NCBI GenBank assembly: GCA_937923515.1
Contig: CALDUF010000027.1
Coordinates: forward strand, 1 to 64,000
Source of the DNA: an uncultured Flavobacteriaceae bacterium
GTDB lineage: Bacteria; Bacteroidota; Bacteroidia; Flavobacteriales; Flavobacteriaceae
DNA: 64,000 nt
Reading direction: 5' to 3'
In this document: piece by piece, positions 1 to 7,686 of the stretch
Layout of the letters: the number at the start of each line of letters is the position of its first letter
How positions within the stretch are numbered: the stretch's first letter is position 1
The notes under the pieces: model-generated
Databases searched by the model: none
The model's input: only the letters and a program-made list of their open reading frames with translations
What the model was told of the DNA's origin: nothing
Made by a program: the position numbers and the translations under genes

Positions 1-13
1 TATTAAAAAAAAC

Positions 14-43
14 AAAAGGATGCCGTTGCAATCCCTAACGCGG
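14..43 (+). repeat. Right half of interspersed three-arm repeat (copy A)
   Basis: The sequence AAAAGGATGCCG is followed by a CAATCCCTAACGCGG end. This matches the right ends of the fuller copies at 35892-36086 and 52561-52673. The left half is not present within the 13 bases before it and may lie outside the window. It sits upstream of the LytTR regulator gene, in noncoding sequence. Confidence 0.7.
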
Positions 44-108
44 TAAACGTCTGTAAAACACAAGCTTTAACCTTAGTTTTTAATATTTAGAAAATACATA
101 TATCAATC

Positions 109-864
109 ATGAACGTAATCATCATAGAAGACGAAAAACCATCAGCAAGACGTTTACAACGTATGCTACAAAGCTTAAATATTAATGCAGAAGTTATGCT
201 ACATTCCGTTGAAGAATCTGTGGCATGGTTTCAAACCAACGCGCACCCCGATTTAATTTTTTTAGACATACAGTTAAGTGATGGCTTATCCTTCGAAATT
301 TTTGAAATCATCGAAATTAAGTCCGCCGTAATTTTCACAACAGCTTACGATGAGTACGCCTTACAAGCCTTTAAACTTAATAGTATCGACTATTTGTTAA
401 AACCTATAGACGAAGACGATTTAGCAACAGCAGTAAAAAAATACCAAGAGCGCGCGCCACAACAACAAGCCGTTACACTCGATTTTAACGATATTAAAAA
501 ACTATTGGTAAACCCAATAGATCGCGAGTACAAAAAGCGTTTTTCAGTAAAAGTAGGGCAGCATTTAAAGCTTATAAATATTGATGAAATTGAATGTTTT
601 TACAGCGAAAACAAAGGCACTTACTTGCATACAACAGACAATAGAAATTACCTTATAGACACCTCGTTAGAACAATTAGAAGACGTTTTAGAACCACAAA
701 CCTTTTTTCGTATCAATCGTAAGTTTTTTGTAAGCATCAATGCAATAAAAGATATGGTAAGCTATACCAATTCGCGTTTACAAATAAAACTAAATTCTTA
801 TAACGAGCAAGAAGTTATTGTTGCTAGAGAGCGCGTTAAAGATTTTAAAAATTGGTTAGCTTAA
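109..864 (+). CDS. LytTR-family response regulator
   Basis: A cytoplasmic two-component response regulator. Residues 1-115 form a receiver domain, with the acidic pocket E7/D8/E9, predicted phosphoacceptor D53 (in LDIQLSDG), a Thr at 77-78 and K98. Residues 140-251 form a LytTR DNA-binding domain (FSVKVGQHLKLI start, FFRINRKFFVSINAI core). At 251 aa it has the usual length. In Bacteroidota such regulators normally follow a LytS/YehU-type histidine kinase gene; that partner would lie left of the window. Target genes cannot be told from this sequence. The start is the first ATG. Confidence 0.93.
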   Translation: MNVIIIEDEKPSARRLQRMLQSLNINAEVMLHSVEESVAWFQTNAHPDLIFLDIQLSDGLSFEIFEIIEIKSAVIFTTAYDEYALQAFKLNSIDYLLKPIDEDDLATAVKKYQERAPQQQAVTLDFNDIKKLLVNPIDREYKKRFSVKVGQHLKLINIDEIECFYSENKGTYLHTTDNRNYLIDTSLEQLEDVLEPQTFFRINRKFFVSINAIKDMVSYTNSRLQIKLNSYNEQEVIVARERVKDFKNWLA

Positions 865-887
865 AATGAGGTTGTATTAAGGGCAAT

Positions 888-1568
888 TTAATCTGCAACT
901 AAAAGTGTTTTTAGCTGTTTTAGTCCAACTGTTGCAGTTTCAGGAATAACAGTTAAGTATTTGCTATTCTCAATATTTGGCTTTGGGTCTATAAAATATA
1001 CAGGTGTTTTTTCGGGTGCATAGTGCATTAAACCAGCAGCAGGATACACTTGCATAGAAGTGCCAATAATTAGTAATATATCGGCAGTTTCACAAATATG
1101 TGCTGCCTTTTCAATTAAAGGTACATCTTCACCAAACCAAACAATATGTGGGCGTAGTTGGTGTCCTTTTTTACACGTATCACCCAACACTAAATCGGTA
1201 GTCCAATCTTGTATATCTGTAGCATCATAGGTACTTCTTACTTTTAAAAGTTCACCATGTAAATGCGTAACATTGTTACTGCCGGCGCGCTCGTGTAAAT
1301 CATCTACATTTTGAGTGATAATTGATACTTTAAACGTTTTTTCTAAGGCTGCTAAATCTATGTGAGCACTGTTGGGTACAACTTCAAATAGCTGTTTTCT
1401 ACGTTGGTTATAAAAATCTAAAACCAACCTTGGGTTTTTATTAAAACCTTCTGGTGTGGCAACTTCCATAACATCATGACCTTCCCATAATCCATTAGCA
1501 TCTCTAAAAGTTTTTACGCCACTTTCTGCGCTTATTCCAGCACCTGTAAGTGCAACTATATGTTTCAT
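888..1568 (-). CDS. cobB: Sir2-family NAD-dependent protein deacylase
   Basis: Removes acyl groups from protein lysines using NAD+. The NAD-binding motif GAGISAESG is at residues 9-17, TQNVDDLHERAG at 85-96, and the catalytic His is H104 in HLHGEL. Y53 and R56 (FYNQRR) form the YxxR signature of class III sirtuins, which prefer succinyl or malonyl lysine (family knowledge). The segment between H104 and about residue 145 lacks the four-Cys zinc knuckle of E. coli CobB; only one Cys (DTCKKGH) is seen there. 226 aa. Convergent with the LytTR gene. A good promoter lies just upstream (1578-1606). Confidence 0.92.
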   Translation of the reverse strand: MKHIVALTGAGISAESGVKTFRDANGLWEGHDVMEVATPEGFNKNPRLVLDFYNQRRKQLFEVVPNSAHIDLAALEKTFKVSIITQNVDDLHERAGSNNVTHLHGELLKVRSTYDATDIQDWTTDLVLGDTCKKGHQLRPHIVWFGEDVPLIEKAAHICETADILLIIGTSMQVYPAAGLMHYAPEKTPVYFIDPKPNIENSKYLTVIPETATVGLKQLKTLLVAD

Positions 1569-1577
1569 GTATTATAA

Positions 1578-1606
1578 CAAATTTAAGAATTAACGCAAAT
1601 TACAAA
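1578..1606 (-). promoter_or_regulatory. Bacteroidota-type promoter of the sirtuin gene
   Basis: On the minus strand TTTG (1606-1603) is followed after 17 nt by TAAATTTG (1585-1578), matching the -33 TTTG / -7 TAnnTTTG pattern of Bacteroidota promoters. The -7 box ends 9 nt before the ATG, so the leader would be very short. Inferred from pattern only. Confidence 0.5.
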
Positions 1607-1708
1607 CTGCGCATTAAGTTTTAAATAAAATTAATGTAAATAGATTTGCAGTACGCTAAACCATAGGTAGCGATTTGTATCTTTATCACATAAATATAAT
1701 GCAATTAG

Positions 1709-2368
1709 ATGAGGCATCAAGAATTATTAGAGCATTTACAAACGTATTTAACCGAAAACCGAGTAGCTAAATTTAAAACCGTAATGTCGCAACGTACAAA
1801 GCACTTTACTGTGGCTACCGAAGATGTATATCAACTGCATAATACCAGTGCAGTGATACGTAGTTGTGATGTGTTTGGTATTCAGGAACTAAGTATTGTA
1901 GAAGAGCAAAATTCTAAACGTATAGATAGGGAAATTGCTATGGGTGCGCAAAAATGGGTAGATTTAAATCGGTTTCATTCCGTAAAATCGTGTATATCTA
2001 ACTTAAAGGCTCAAGGCTATCAAATAGTAGCAACCACACCACATAAAAACGATTGTAATTTGCAGGATTTTGATATTACCAAAAAATCGTGCTTTTTCTT
2101 TGGAAGAGAAACCGAAGGATTATCAGACGAGGTTTTAAATAACGCCGATTGCTTTCTAAAAATCCCGATGGTTGGGTTTACTGAAAGCTTAAATATTTCG
2201 GTATCAGCGGCTATTATTTTACAGCATGTTACTTCAAAACTTAAACAAAGTAACATAAATTGGCAACTCTCTCCATCAGAAAAGCTTGAAAAACAGCTAG
2301 ATTGGTGCAAAAAAACCATAAAAAGCTATGATGAAATTGTAGCACGATTTTATAACACTAATAATTAA
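1709..2368 (+). CDS. trmH: tRNA (guanosine-2'-O-)-methyltransferase, TrmH/SpoU family
   Basis: SAM-dependent SPOUT methyltransferase predicted to methylate the 2'-OH of G18 in tRNA. Motif 1 is NTSAVIRSCDVFG (N45, R51), motif 2 FGRETEGLS (131-139), and motif 3 SLNISVSAAIIL (160-171), which forms the trefoil knot binding SAM. A C-terminal helical extension (about 180-219) is typical of TrmH. 219 aa. The assignment of G18 rather than rRNA as substrate rests on overall resemblance. Convergent with the next gene; no clear terminator between them. Confidence 0.88.
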   Translation: MRHQELLEHLQTYLTENRVAKFKTVMSQRTKHFTVATEDVYQLHNTSAVIRSCDVFGIQELSIVEEQNSKRIDREIAMGAQKWVDLNRFHSVKSCISNLKAQGYQIVATTPHKNDCNLQDFDITKKSCFFFGRETEGLSDEVLNNADCFLKIPMVGFTESLNISVSAAIILQHVTSKLKQSNINWQLSPSEKLEKQLDWCKKTIKSYDEIVARFYNTNN

Positions 2369-2446
2369 CAATCGTAAGCTTCACAATACAAAGCAGCTAT
2401 TCAAATGGTAATAATTATAAAAATTTAAGCGTAATGGAAGTCTTGA

Positions 2447-3223
2447 TTAAATACGACTTTTACGTCTGTTATTAAGTAGTTTATACTCTTCGTAACAGGC
2501 GCTAATGGCATCAAGTATTTGCAAATCGTTAGCAGTTTGTATAAACCCTTTCGAGTAGTTACACTGACTTACAATTTCATCTAAATCTACACGTTCCACT
2601 TTTAGAAGTGCCGTGAGTGTTTCGCGATCGTATCTTGAAGCTAAAAGATTTCTAATCTCATCATCCTTCTTCATTTGTTTTAGCTTCTTGAGTTCATTTG
2701 GCTTTTTGCCAAACATGCGATGTAAAAAATCGGCAGGATTAAAGATAGAACCTATTACTTTGGTAAGGCCAGACTTTTTTCCAGCTTCATAGCCTTTAGA
2801 TAAACCAGCAATTTGGTAGCGGTAATTATCGTTAATTTGCGGTACTTGTTTAATATCAACCTCAAGATATCCAGTGAGTTTTAACTGATTTACCACTACT
2901 TCTTCTAGTGCTAAAGCCAATTCGGTCAATTCTATTTTAGAACTCCCAAACTTTAACCAATCGTTCGTTACTCTCACTTTAATAGATTTAAAACCAATGT
3001 ATGAGAAGTGTAGAGTGTCGTTAACTTTTGCAGTAATTTGAAACTCGCCCTTAGTATTTGTAGAGGTACCTTTTACCTGATTAAGGTTTACAATATTTAC
3101 GCTTTCTAAAGGGGTATCGTTAGAAGCATCAACAACAACACCTATAGCTTTTGTAACATCTTCTTGTGCTACTGCAAAAGTAGAAGATACAAGAATTAAA
3201 AAGAGACTTAAAAAGCGTTTCAT
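2447..3223 (-). CDS. Secreted protein with carboxypeptidase-like regulatory domain
   Basis: The ATG at 3223 is preferred because it directly begins a signal peptide (MKRFLSLFLILVSSTFAVAQ); an upstream in-frame ATG at 3238 would add five residues. After cleavage, about residues 20-105 form a CarboxypepD_reg-like beta-sandwich (IGVVVDASNDTPLESVNIV...KGEFQITAK...FSYIGFK). This domain is common at the start of TonB-dependent receptors and in stand-alone flavobacterial envelope proteins. The C-terminal half is charged and helical with no family I recognise. Probably periplasmic; specific function unknown. Confidence 0.8.
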   Translation of the reverse strand: MKRFLSLFLILVSSTFAVAQEDVTKAIGVVVDASNDTPLESVNIVNLNQVKGTSTNTKGEFQITAKVNDTLHFSYIGFKSIKVRVTNDWLKFGSSKIELTELALALEEVVVNQLKLTGYLEVDIKQVPQINDNYRYQIAGLSKGYEAGKKSGLTKVIGSIFNPADFLHRMFGKKPNELKKLKQMKKDDEIRNLLASRYDRETLTALLKVERVDLDEIVSQCNYSKGFIQTANDLQILDAISACYEEYKLLNNRRKSRI

Positions 3224-3433
3224 AGGTGATTGTATCACAATATTAGTTTATAAAAGTACTAAACAAAACAGTAACTTATTGACGTTATTGTTTTAATTTG
3301 ATTAAAAATTAACAAAAAGTATACCTAAAAGATAAAACAGTTGCAATTCTCTGTACGTTTTACAATCTATTTAAAATAAATTATTGAAACCAAAACCAGT
3401 AAATGTTGCAAAAAGCACTTAAATTTGGTGATA

Positions 3434-5203
3434 TTAGCGTCTAGAACGTCTTGGTCTAGAACTTGCAAAATCACCAGATTTATTAGAGCGTCTTGGTTTA
3501 GAGCTACTATCGCTTCTGCGTCCGCTTTTGTTTCGAGAATTAGATTTGTTGTCTCTTCTGTCATCACGTCGTTTACCGCCTCTGTTTCTGTCACGTCTTC
3601 CGCCACCGCGTCTTTTGTTTTCTGAAACTTCAACGTTCACAAAACGACCGTTGTATTTGTAGTCGGTAAAAAAGCCAAGTACTTTCTCTTGTAGTTCTTT
3701 TTCAGTATTAAAAAACGAAAATGTATCTTTTGCTTCAACCTTAAATACATCGTCTTGTCCTAAACCTAAAACCTCTTTTAAGAAATCTTTTAAGCTCATC
3801 CAATCAAAACCATCTTTCTTACCAACGTTTATAAAATAGCGAACAGAGTTGCCAGAATCTTTATGGTCGTCGTTAGATGCAGAAATATTTAAATCCAACG
3901 CTTTTTGATAATAATTGTAAAAACGAGAAAACTCTACCGAAAAGAATTTTTTAATCAATTCATCCTTACTTGTATCTTCAAAAAGTGTATTTATTGCGCC
4001 TAAATAGGTGTCTATATCATGGTTAACTTCGGTATTGTGTACTTTTTTTGCTAAAGACATCAATTGCACTTCGCAAATTTCCATTCCGTTAGGAATTTCT
4101 TTCTTGTCAAACTGTCTTTTAATAATGCGCTCAATACTTTTAATTTTACGCACTTCACTTTTAGAAACAATTACCATAGATACCCCAGTTTTACCAGCGC
4201 GACCAGTACGACCAGAACGGTGTGTGTACGTTTCTATTTCATCAGGCAATTGGTAGTTTATAACGTGTGTAATATCATCTACATCAATACCACGCGCAGC
4301 AACATCGGTAGCAACAAGCATTTGTATTTGCTTATTTCTAAAAGATTTCATGACCAAATCACGTTGGTTTTGGCTTAAATCGCCATGCAATGCACCAGCA
4401 CTATAGCCATCTTCAATTAAACGCTCAGCTACTTTTTGAGTATCGCGCTTTGTTCTACAGAAAATAACAGAGAAAATATCAGGATTAGCATCGGCCAAAC
4501 GTTTTAAAGCTTGGTAACGGTCTCTTGCATTTACCAAATAATATTCGTGCGATACATTGGTAGTACTTTCATTTTTACGCCCCACGGTAATTTCTTGTGG
4601 TTGGTGCATAAAGTTTTTAGCAATAGACGCTACCTCTCTAGGCATTGTAGCAGAAAATAACCAGGTATTTTTATCTTCGGGTGTGTGCGATAAAATATCG
4701 GTAATATCTTCTTTAAAGCCCATATTTAACATCTCATCAGCCTCATCTAAAACCGAGTATTGAATTTTAGAAATATCAACCAATCTCCTGTTTATCATAT
4801 CTTTCATACGTCCAGGAGTAGCTACTATAATTTGTGCGCCACGCTTTATGTCTCGTGCTTGGTCTGTAATACTAGAACCACCATAAACTGCCACTACATT
4901 TAGGCCTTTACAGTATTTACCGTAAAGTTTCATTTCGTTGGTAATCTGTAAACAAAGCTCGCGTGTTGGCGATAAAATTAAGCCTTGGGTAGTTCTACTA
5001 TTTACGTCAATTTTCTGTAACATAGGGAAGCCAAATGCTGCAGTTTTTCCCGTTCCTGTTTGTGCCAAAGCCACCAAATCGGTTTCAGAATTTATTAAAA
5101 TGGGAATAGCTTTGTTTTGAACCTCACTAGGTTTTTCAAATCCTAAATCTGTAATTGCTTGTAAAAGGTCGTTATTAAGACCTAAATCTTGGAATGTGCT
5201 CAT
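3434..5203 (-). CDS. DEAD-box ATP-dependent RNA helicase
   Basis: Unwinds RNA duplexes, typically in ribosome assembly or cold adaptation. The Q motif is around residues 21-35, Walker A AQTGTGKT 47-54, DEAD 153-156, SAT 184-186 and HRSGRTGRAG 328-337. A C-terminal RNA-binding domain resembling DbpA lies at about 460-540, followed by a basic Arg/Gly/Ser-rich tail (540-589), as in the CsdA/DeaD group. 589 aa. It has a long structured 5' leader with a paired inverted repeat (5233-5284), a hint of post-transcriptional control. Which of several paralogous helicases it is cannot be decided. Confidence 0.95.
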   Translation of the reverse strand: MSTFQDLGLNNDLLQAITDLGFEKPSEVQNKAIPILINSETDLVALAQTGTGKTAAFGFPMLQKIDVNSRTTQGLILSPTRELCLQITNEMKLYGKYCKGLNVVAVYGGSSITDQARDIKRGAQIIVATPGRMKDMINRRLVDISKIQYSVLDEADEMLNMGFKEDITDILSHTPEDKNTWLFSATMPREVASIAKNFMHQPQEITVGRKNESTTNVSHEYYLVNARDRYQALKRLADANPDIFSVIFCRTKRDTQKVAERLIEDGYSAGALHGDLSQNQRDLVMKSFRNKQIQMLVATDVAARGIDVDDITHVINYQLPDEIETYTHRSGRTGRAGKTGVSMVIVSKSEVRKIKSIERIIKRQFDKKEIPNGMEICEVQLMSLAKKVHNTEVNHDIDTYLGAINTLFEDTSKDELIKKFFSVEFSRFYNYYQKALDLNISASNDDHKDSGNSVRYFINVGKKDGFDWMSLKDFLKEVLGLGQDDVFKVEAKDTFSFFNTEKELQEKVLGFFTDYKYNGRFVNVEVSENKRRGGGRRDRNRGGKRRDDRRDNKSNSRNKSGRRSDSSSKPRRSNKSGDFASSRPRRSRR

Positions 5204-5227
5204 TCGTGTTTATGTATGCGATTTGTT

Positions 5228-5284
5228 ATGTAGTGTTACATAAAGAAGTGCATCGACATACTTAACCTAAACTTCTAGTAACAC
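5228..5284 (-). promoter_or_regulatory. Structured 5' leader of the helicase gene
   Basis: GTGTTAC (5233-5239) pairs with GTAACAC (5278-5284), and GAAGT (5245-5249) pairs with ACTTC (5271-5275), giving a two-part stem in the leader. A competing hairpin ATGTA/TACAT (5228-5232 with 5237-5241) uses part of the same arm, so two exclusive folds are possible close to the start codon at 5203. Regulation by temperature or by the helicase itself is inference. Confidence 0.4.
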
Positions 5285-5314
5285 ATCCTCACCCTGAGGA
5301 ATAATTTAAAGGCG

Positions 5315-5343
5315 CAAAGATACACTATTTTATTTGTGATGAA
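5315..5343 (-). promoter_or_regulatory. Promoter of the DEAD-box helicase gene
   Basis: The minus-strand -7 box TATCTTTG (5322-5315) fits TAnnTTTG exactly. TTTC lies about 18-20 nt upstream in place of the -33 TTTG. The start of transcription would lie near 5308, giving a leader of roughly 100 nt. Confidence 0.5.
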
Positions 5344-5371
5344 ACGTAAAGCGAATAATCTATTTTATTTA

Positions 5372-5410
5372 GGCGTTGCCCATCCTTCTTCTAGCTCAGG
5401 GCAAGCGGTG
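5372..5410 (+). repeat. Decayed left half of interspersed repeat (copy B)
   Basis: GGCGTTGCCC (5372-5381) pairs with GGGCAAGC (5399-5406) and is followed by GGTGTGGGGTTTG. This resembles the first arm of copies at 35892 and 52561. No matching right half (AAAAGGAT...AACGC) follows, so it appears truncated. Confidence 0.4.
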
Positions 5411-5562
5411 TGGGGTTTGTGTTTATCTTAAGTTTATTAAAGGGTTATGAGTCCTCGTTCGTAGCCTAGTATGGGTTTGTCTTTAGTTTACATTTATTAT
5501 CATTGATTTTTAAAAATAGCGTGTATTGAAGATTAATTTTATAACGTGTTAACAAATGGCTT

Positions 5563-5988
5563 TTATTTTTCAGAAGACGACAGATAAATTTTGGGTTTAA
5601 TTGATATGAGAATTAAATATCCAATTAGTAATCCAGCAATAGAAAATAGCACATCATTTTTGTCGCATACATTGTTGCCACCCAAATTATGAATTTTTAA
5701 TTCTTGAGTTATTACGTAAATTCCGCTTATTGTAGTAGCAATAACATATAGCATGTTTGGTTTAACTTGTCTTTTTTTACTTAGTATTCTAGCATTTACA
5801 TACAATCCAATTCCTGTTAGGATTAGAGGGCCAATAACTGCTTCAAAAAAATTAGGTAAAGAAAGTAAAGTGATTTTGATCCACTCTAAAGGATTGTTTT
5901 CCAAAATTGTAGGTCTGATGCGCTTTAATATTATAAATAAAGTAATTAGTACGATTTGAATTCGAGCTAGTTTTAATATATCAGTCAT
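5563..5988 (-). CDS. Small integral membrane protein of unknown function
   Basis: 141 aa with about four hydrophobic segments: residues 8-22, 45-65, 78-95 and 113-130. The loop HNLGGNNVCDKNDVLFSIAGLLIGY before the last segment, with N, D and G residues, loosely recalls VanZ-like proteins, but I would not assign that family. It stands alone between the helicase and the DUF6952 gene. ATG start. It could be a recently acquired or poorly conserved gene. Confidence 0.65.
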   Translation of the reverse strand: MTDILKLARIQIVLITLFIILKRIRPTILENNPLEWIKITLLSLPNFFEAVIGPLILTGIGLYVNARILSKKRQVKPNMLYVIATTISGIYVITQELKIHNLGGNNVCDKNDVLFSIAGLLIGYLILISIKPKIYLSSSEK

Positions 5989-6098
5989 TTGGTTTGTTAC
6001 TAACGCGTTTTAGAATATGCGCCACTATTAATACCCAATACAAGTTGAACGAATTTAGCTGAATTTTTGATAAAATTAAGTGTATTAAACTAAAAAAC

Positions 6099-6113
6099 CA
6101 CCTTAAAAAGGTG
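6099..6113 (-). terminator. Terminator after the DUF6952 gene
   Basis: CACCTT (6099-6104) and AAGGTG (6108-6113) form a short stem. On the minus strand it is followed by GTTTTTTAG, so it fits an intrinsic terminator for the peroxiredoxin-thioredoxin-DUF6952 unit. Confidence 0.55.
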
Positions 6114-6139
6114 ATTTTAATTATCTAAAGAGAATGTTT

Positions 6140-6397
6140 TTAGTTATCTATAGATCCCATAACGCGCCCCATAAAACTGTTTAGTGCTTCTTTTTTTGGT
6201 GTGCCGTTTTTTGTCATTTTATTAACCTCTAAGGCACCGTACATGTTAGAGATTAACTCTCCAATAACATCAAGTTCTTCGTCTTTAAGCGAAGGCACTT
6301 CAGTTAAAGCTTCTAAGGTTTCAATAGTTTCAACAACAAAATCTTCGTCGTTGGTTTCAATAAAATTAGTTAAATGTTTTATAACTGGTAACTTCAT
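6140..6397 (-). CDS. DUF6952 family protein
   Basis: An 85-aa acidic, soluble protein beginning MKLPVIKHLTNFIE. I recognise it as the small family that in flavobacteria lies directly after a thioredoxin-like gene and a peroxiredoxin, as here. No catalytic motif or cysteine is visible. The spacing to the thioredoxin gene (40 nt) suggests co-transcription. A role in thiol peroxide defence is inferred only from the conserved neighbourhood. Confidence 0.85.
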   Translation of the reverse strand: MKLPVIKHLTNFIETNDEDFVVETIETLEALTEVPSLKDEELDVIGELISNMYGALEVNKMTKNGTPKKEALNSFMGRVMGSIDN

Positions 6398-6436
6398 AAA
6401 TAGTATTTTGTCTTATTTCCGCGCAAGCGAAAAAAA

Positions 6437-6745
6437 TTAAACAACCTCTTCTACAAGTGTTTTTAAAACATCAAACTTGTTGGTTTGTACTTGGTTTACA
6501 AATGCACCTTTTTTAAATGTTGCAAAGGTTGGTAAATTATCTACAGTGGCTAATTTTCTAGACTCTGGAAATTTTTCAGCATCAGCAATAACAAACGTAA
6601 TATCCTCTAATTCAGAAGCTAATTTTTTTACCTTAGGCTTCATAATACGACAGTTGCCACACCATGTTGCAGAATATTGCACAACTACCGTATCATGCTC
6701 TGAAACTAAGTCTTGTAAATTATCTTTATTTAATTCTTGTACCAT
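6437..6745 (-). CDS. Thioredoxin-like protein with CGNC active site
   Basis: 102 aa, a minimal thioredoxin fold. The active site WCGNC (C29 and C32) has Asn in place of the Pro of classical thioredoxin CGPC, which should raise the redox potential. The cis-Pro loop is in VDNLPTFATFKKG. No signal peptide, so cytoplasmic. It lies between the peroxiredoxin and DUF6952 genes on the same strand and is a plausible electron donor to the peroxiredoxin (inference from context). Confidence 0.93.
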   Translation of the reverse strand: MVQELNKDNLQDLVSEHDTVVVQYSATWCGNCRIMKPKVKKLASELEDITFVIADAEKFPESRKLATVDNLPTFATFKKGAFVNQVQTNKFDVLKTLVEEVV

Positions 6746-6773
6746 AACGCTTTAAGTTTTTAATATCTAAATC

Positions 6774-6807
6774 CCAAATTCCAAAACGTATCAATTTTGG
6801 AATTTGG
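6774..6807 (-). promoter_or_regulatory. Strong hairpin between peroxiredoxin and thioredoxin genes
   Basis: CCAAATTCCAAAA (6774-6786) and TTTTGGAATTTGG (6795-6807) form a perfect 13-bp stem with an 8-nt loop. On the minus strand it follows the peroxiredoxin stop and precedes the thioredoxin start. There is no T-run behind it, so it may be a partial terminator or an RNA-stabilising stem that lowers expression of the downstream genes. Confidence 0.55.
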
Positions 6808-6825
6808 CATTTTAATTTTTAGATT

Positions 6826-7470
6826 TTAATTAACGTGTGCTGCTAAATAATCGGCTACACCATCTCTATTCGCATCCATCGCTGCTTTACCTTCTTCCCA
6901 GTTTGCAGGACAAACTTCACCCTTTTCTTGTACGTGTGTTAAGGCATCAATTATGCGTAGATATTCGCCAACATTTCTACCTAAAGGCATGTTGTTAATG
7001 CTTTCGTGTTGTACAATACCATCTTCATCAATAATGTAGGTTGCTCTGTAAGTTACATTGTCGCCTTCTACAGTTACAATGCCAGTGTCTTCGTTGTAGG
7101 TTTCGTTAGTAATATCTAAAATACCTAAAGTAGATGCTAAATTTCTGTTAGAATCTGCTAAAATAGGGTAGGTAACGCCCTCAATACCACCATTGTCTTT
7201 ATCTGTGCTTAACCAAGCGAAGTGAACTTCAGGCGTATCACAAGACGCGCCAATAACTATAGTGTTGCGTTTTTCAAATTCAGCTACTGCGGCTTGAAAT
7301 GCATGAAGCTCAGTAGGACACACAAAAGTAAAATCTTTTGGATACCAAAATAACACCACTTTTTTCTTATTGTTTACCGCTTCTTCTAAAACGTTTAATT
7401 TAAAAGTGTCGCCCATATCATTCATTGCGTCTACGTTTAAATCTGGAAATTTTTTCCCTACAAATGCCAT
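6826..7470 (-). CDS. 2-Cys peroxiredoxin (AhpC/Prx1 type)
   Basis: Reduces H2O2 and organic peroxides. The peroxidatic Cys is C51 in FTFVCPTEL; the resolving Cys is C187 in GEVCPANW. 214 aa, the common length in Bacteroidota. Residues DANRDGVADYLAAH at the end form the C-terminal helix that follows the resolving Cys. It heads the peroxiredoxin-thioredoxin-DUF6952 set. A promoter is proposed just upstream (7513-7543). Confidence 0.95.
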   Translation of the reverse strand: MAFVGKKFPDLNVDAMNDMGDTFKLNVLEEAVNNKKKVVLFWYPKDFTFVCPTELHAFQAAVAEFEKRNTIVIGASCDTPEVHFAWLSTDKDNGGIEGVTYPILADSNRNLASTLGILDITNETYNEDTGIVTVEGDNVTYRATYIIDEDGIVQHESINNMPLGRNVGEYLRIIDALTHVQEKGEVCPANWEEGKAAMDANRDGVADYLAAHVN

Positions 7471-7512
7471 AATTTTATATATTAAATTTGATTATTAATT
7501 TTTATTTTGAGA

Positions 7513-7543
7513 CAAAACTACCACATCAAAACACCTCTAGAAA
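7513..7543 (-). promoter_or_regulatory. Promoter of the peroxiredoxin gene
   Basis: On the minus strand TTTC (7543-7540) is followed after 19 nt by TAGTTTTG (7520-7513), an exact TAnnTTTG match. The resulting leader is about 35-40 nt. The TTTC in place of TTTG recurs in two other promoters in this window (5315, 31752). Confidence 0.45.
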
Positions 7544-7686
7544 TAGAATGTAATTATTAAAGTTTATTGATGAATAGTATTTGCGTATCGTCTCAAAAAC
7601 CGACACTATATTTTAAGAAATATGCAGAAAATTAGGAGCAAAATTATCAAGTTGGTAAATCCTATTTAAAAGCTATACGGTATCCT

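Larger units (their letters stand above)
5204..5562 (-). other. Noncoding stretch: helicase leader and decayed repeat
   Basis: 359 bases without a credible gene. The left part is the leader of the helicase gene with its hairpin and promoter (5315-5343). The right part holds a degraded left half of the interspersed repeat (5372-5410). Nothing recognisable is seen from 5411 to 5562. Confidence 0.6.

Noticed and set aside
3367-3633. Open frame of 88 aa opposite the reading frame near the helicase C-terminus
   Set aside because: Lies over the Arg/Gly/Ser-rich tail of the helicase, low complexity, no signals; a shadow of that gene.
6774-6807. Calling the peroxiredoxin-thioredoxin hairpin a full terminator
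   Set aside because: No T-run follows on the minus strand, and the downstream genes belong to the same conserved set; kept as a regulatory hairpin.
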